Assembly (NCBI GenBank): GCA_007126865.1
Contig: SLAN01000321.1
Location: 1-5,434, forward strand
Origin: Spirochaetales bacterium
Lineage (GTDB): Bacteria > Spirochaetota > Spirochaetia > DSM-27196 > SKKC01
Direction of reading: 5' to 3'
Length of the DNA stretch: 5,434 nucleotides
Shown: piece by piece, positions 5,382 through 5,434 of the stretch
Numbering within the stretch: position 1 is the stretch's first letter
Layout: each line of letters begins with the position of its first letter
Notes under the pieces: model-generated
The model's database searches: none
What the model saw: only the letters and a program-made list of their open reading frames with translations
What the model was told of the DNA's origin: nothing
Program-made: the position numbers and the translations under genes

Positions 5382-5434
5382 CTATATCCTCGACAGCACG
5401 ACCGAGGCGTTCTGGCCGCCGAATCCGAACGCAT
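5382..5434 (-). CDS. Beta-ketoacyl-ACP synthase, FabF type (C-terminal end only, truncated by window end)
   Basis: Read on the minus strand from the window edge, 16 codons and a TAG stop (5382-5384) give AFGFGGQNASVVLSRI. The two preceding bases (AT) fit an Asn codon, giving NAFGFGGQNA. The N-[SA]-FGFGG-x-NA motif is the conserved last strand and glycine loop of FabF/KAS II and related ketosynthases, usually found just before the C-terminus as here. The gene converges on the dehydratase gene, so it belongs to a separate transcript. The active-site Cys-His-His and any acyl specificity are outside the window. It may supply chain elongation for the same pathway, or be the decarboxylating ketosynthase that beta-branching cassettes need; neither can be judged from this fragment. 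Confidence 0.85.
   Translation of the reverse strand, partial: AFGFGGQNASVVLSRI

Noticed and set aside
5305..5434. Plus-strand frame from GTG 5305 open to the window end, a possible next gene after the dehydratase
   Set aside because: The minus strand in the same place encodes the highly conserved ketosynthase C-terminal motif with a stop in the proper position, and the plus-strand translation resembles nothing.

Overview
The window is bacterial, moderately GC-rich by eye, and densely packed with genes. Genes overlap or abut, and GTG or TTG starts are likely for some. Nothing in it fixes the phylum. A good sigma-54-type promoter match hints at an RpoN-bearing host, but this is weak evidence. 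The content looks like part of a secondary-metabolite or specialised-lipid locus.

Layout, left to right on the + strand: (1) the 3' part of a PksG-type HMG-ACP synthase (3-488, cut by the window edge); (2) a PksH-type ECH1 dehydratase (475-1314), overlapping it by 14 bases; (3) a 185-base gap filled by a degenerate 11-bp tandem repeat and a second, shorter repeat; (4) a PksI-type ECH2 decarboxylase (1500-2258); (5) directly abutting it, an SDR with the Y-x6-K signature of FabI/FabL-type enoyl-ACP reductases (2259-3104); (6) a 91-base gap with a candidate -24/-12 promoter; (7) a small free-standing acyl carrier protein (3196-3444); (8) a strong GC-rich hairpin with a short T-rich tail; (9) a PLP-dependent alpha-oxoamine synthase most like serine palmitoyltransferase (3491-4744); (10) a FabZ-like hot-dog dehydratase (4741-5298), overlapping it by 4 bases. 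On the - strand, converging on this set, is the extreme C-terminus of a FabF-type ketosynthase (5382-5434, cut by the edge).

How the genes may work together: HMG synthase, ECH1, ECH2 and a stand-alone ACP are the parts of the polyketide beta-branching (HCS) cassette. This cassette adds an acetate-derived carbon to a beta-keto acyl-ACP, then dehydrates and decarboxylates to leave a beta-methyl branch. Here it sits beside free-standing fatty-acid-synthase-like enzymes (reductase, dehydratase, ketosynthase) rather than a visible modular megasynthase. It also sits with an enzyme family that joins an acyl thioester to an amino acid with loss of CO2. The combined inference is a dissociated pathway to a beta-methyl-branched acyl chain released as, or converted into, an alpha-amino ketone or sphingoid-like product. 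The enzyme families are well supported by sequence motifs. The product, the order of steps and the novelty are inference.
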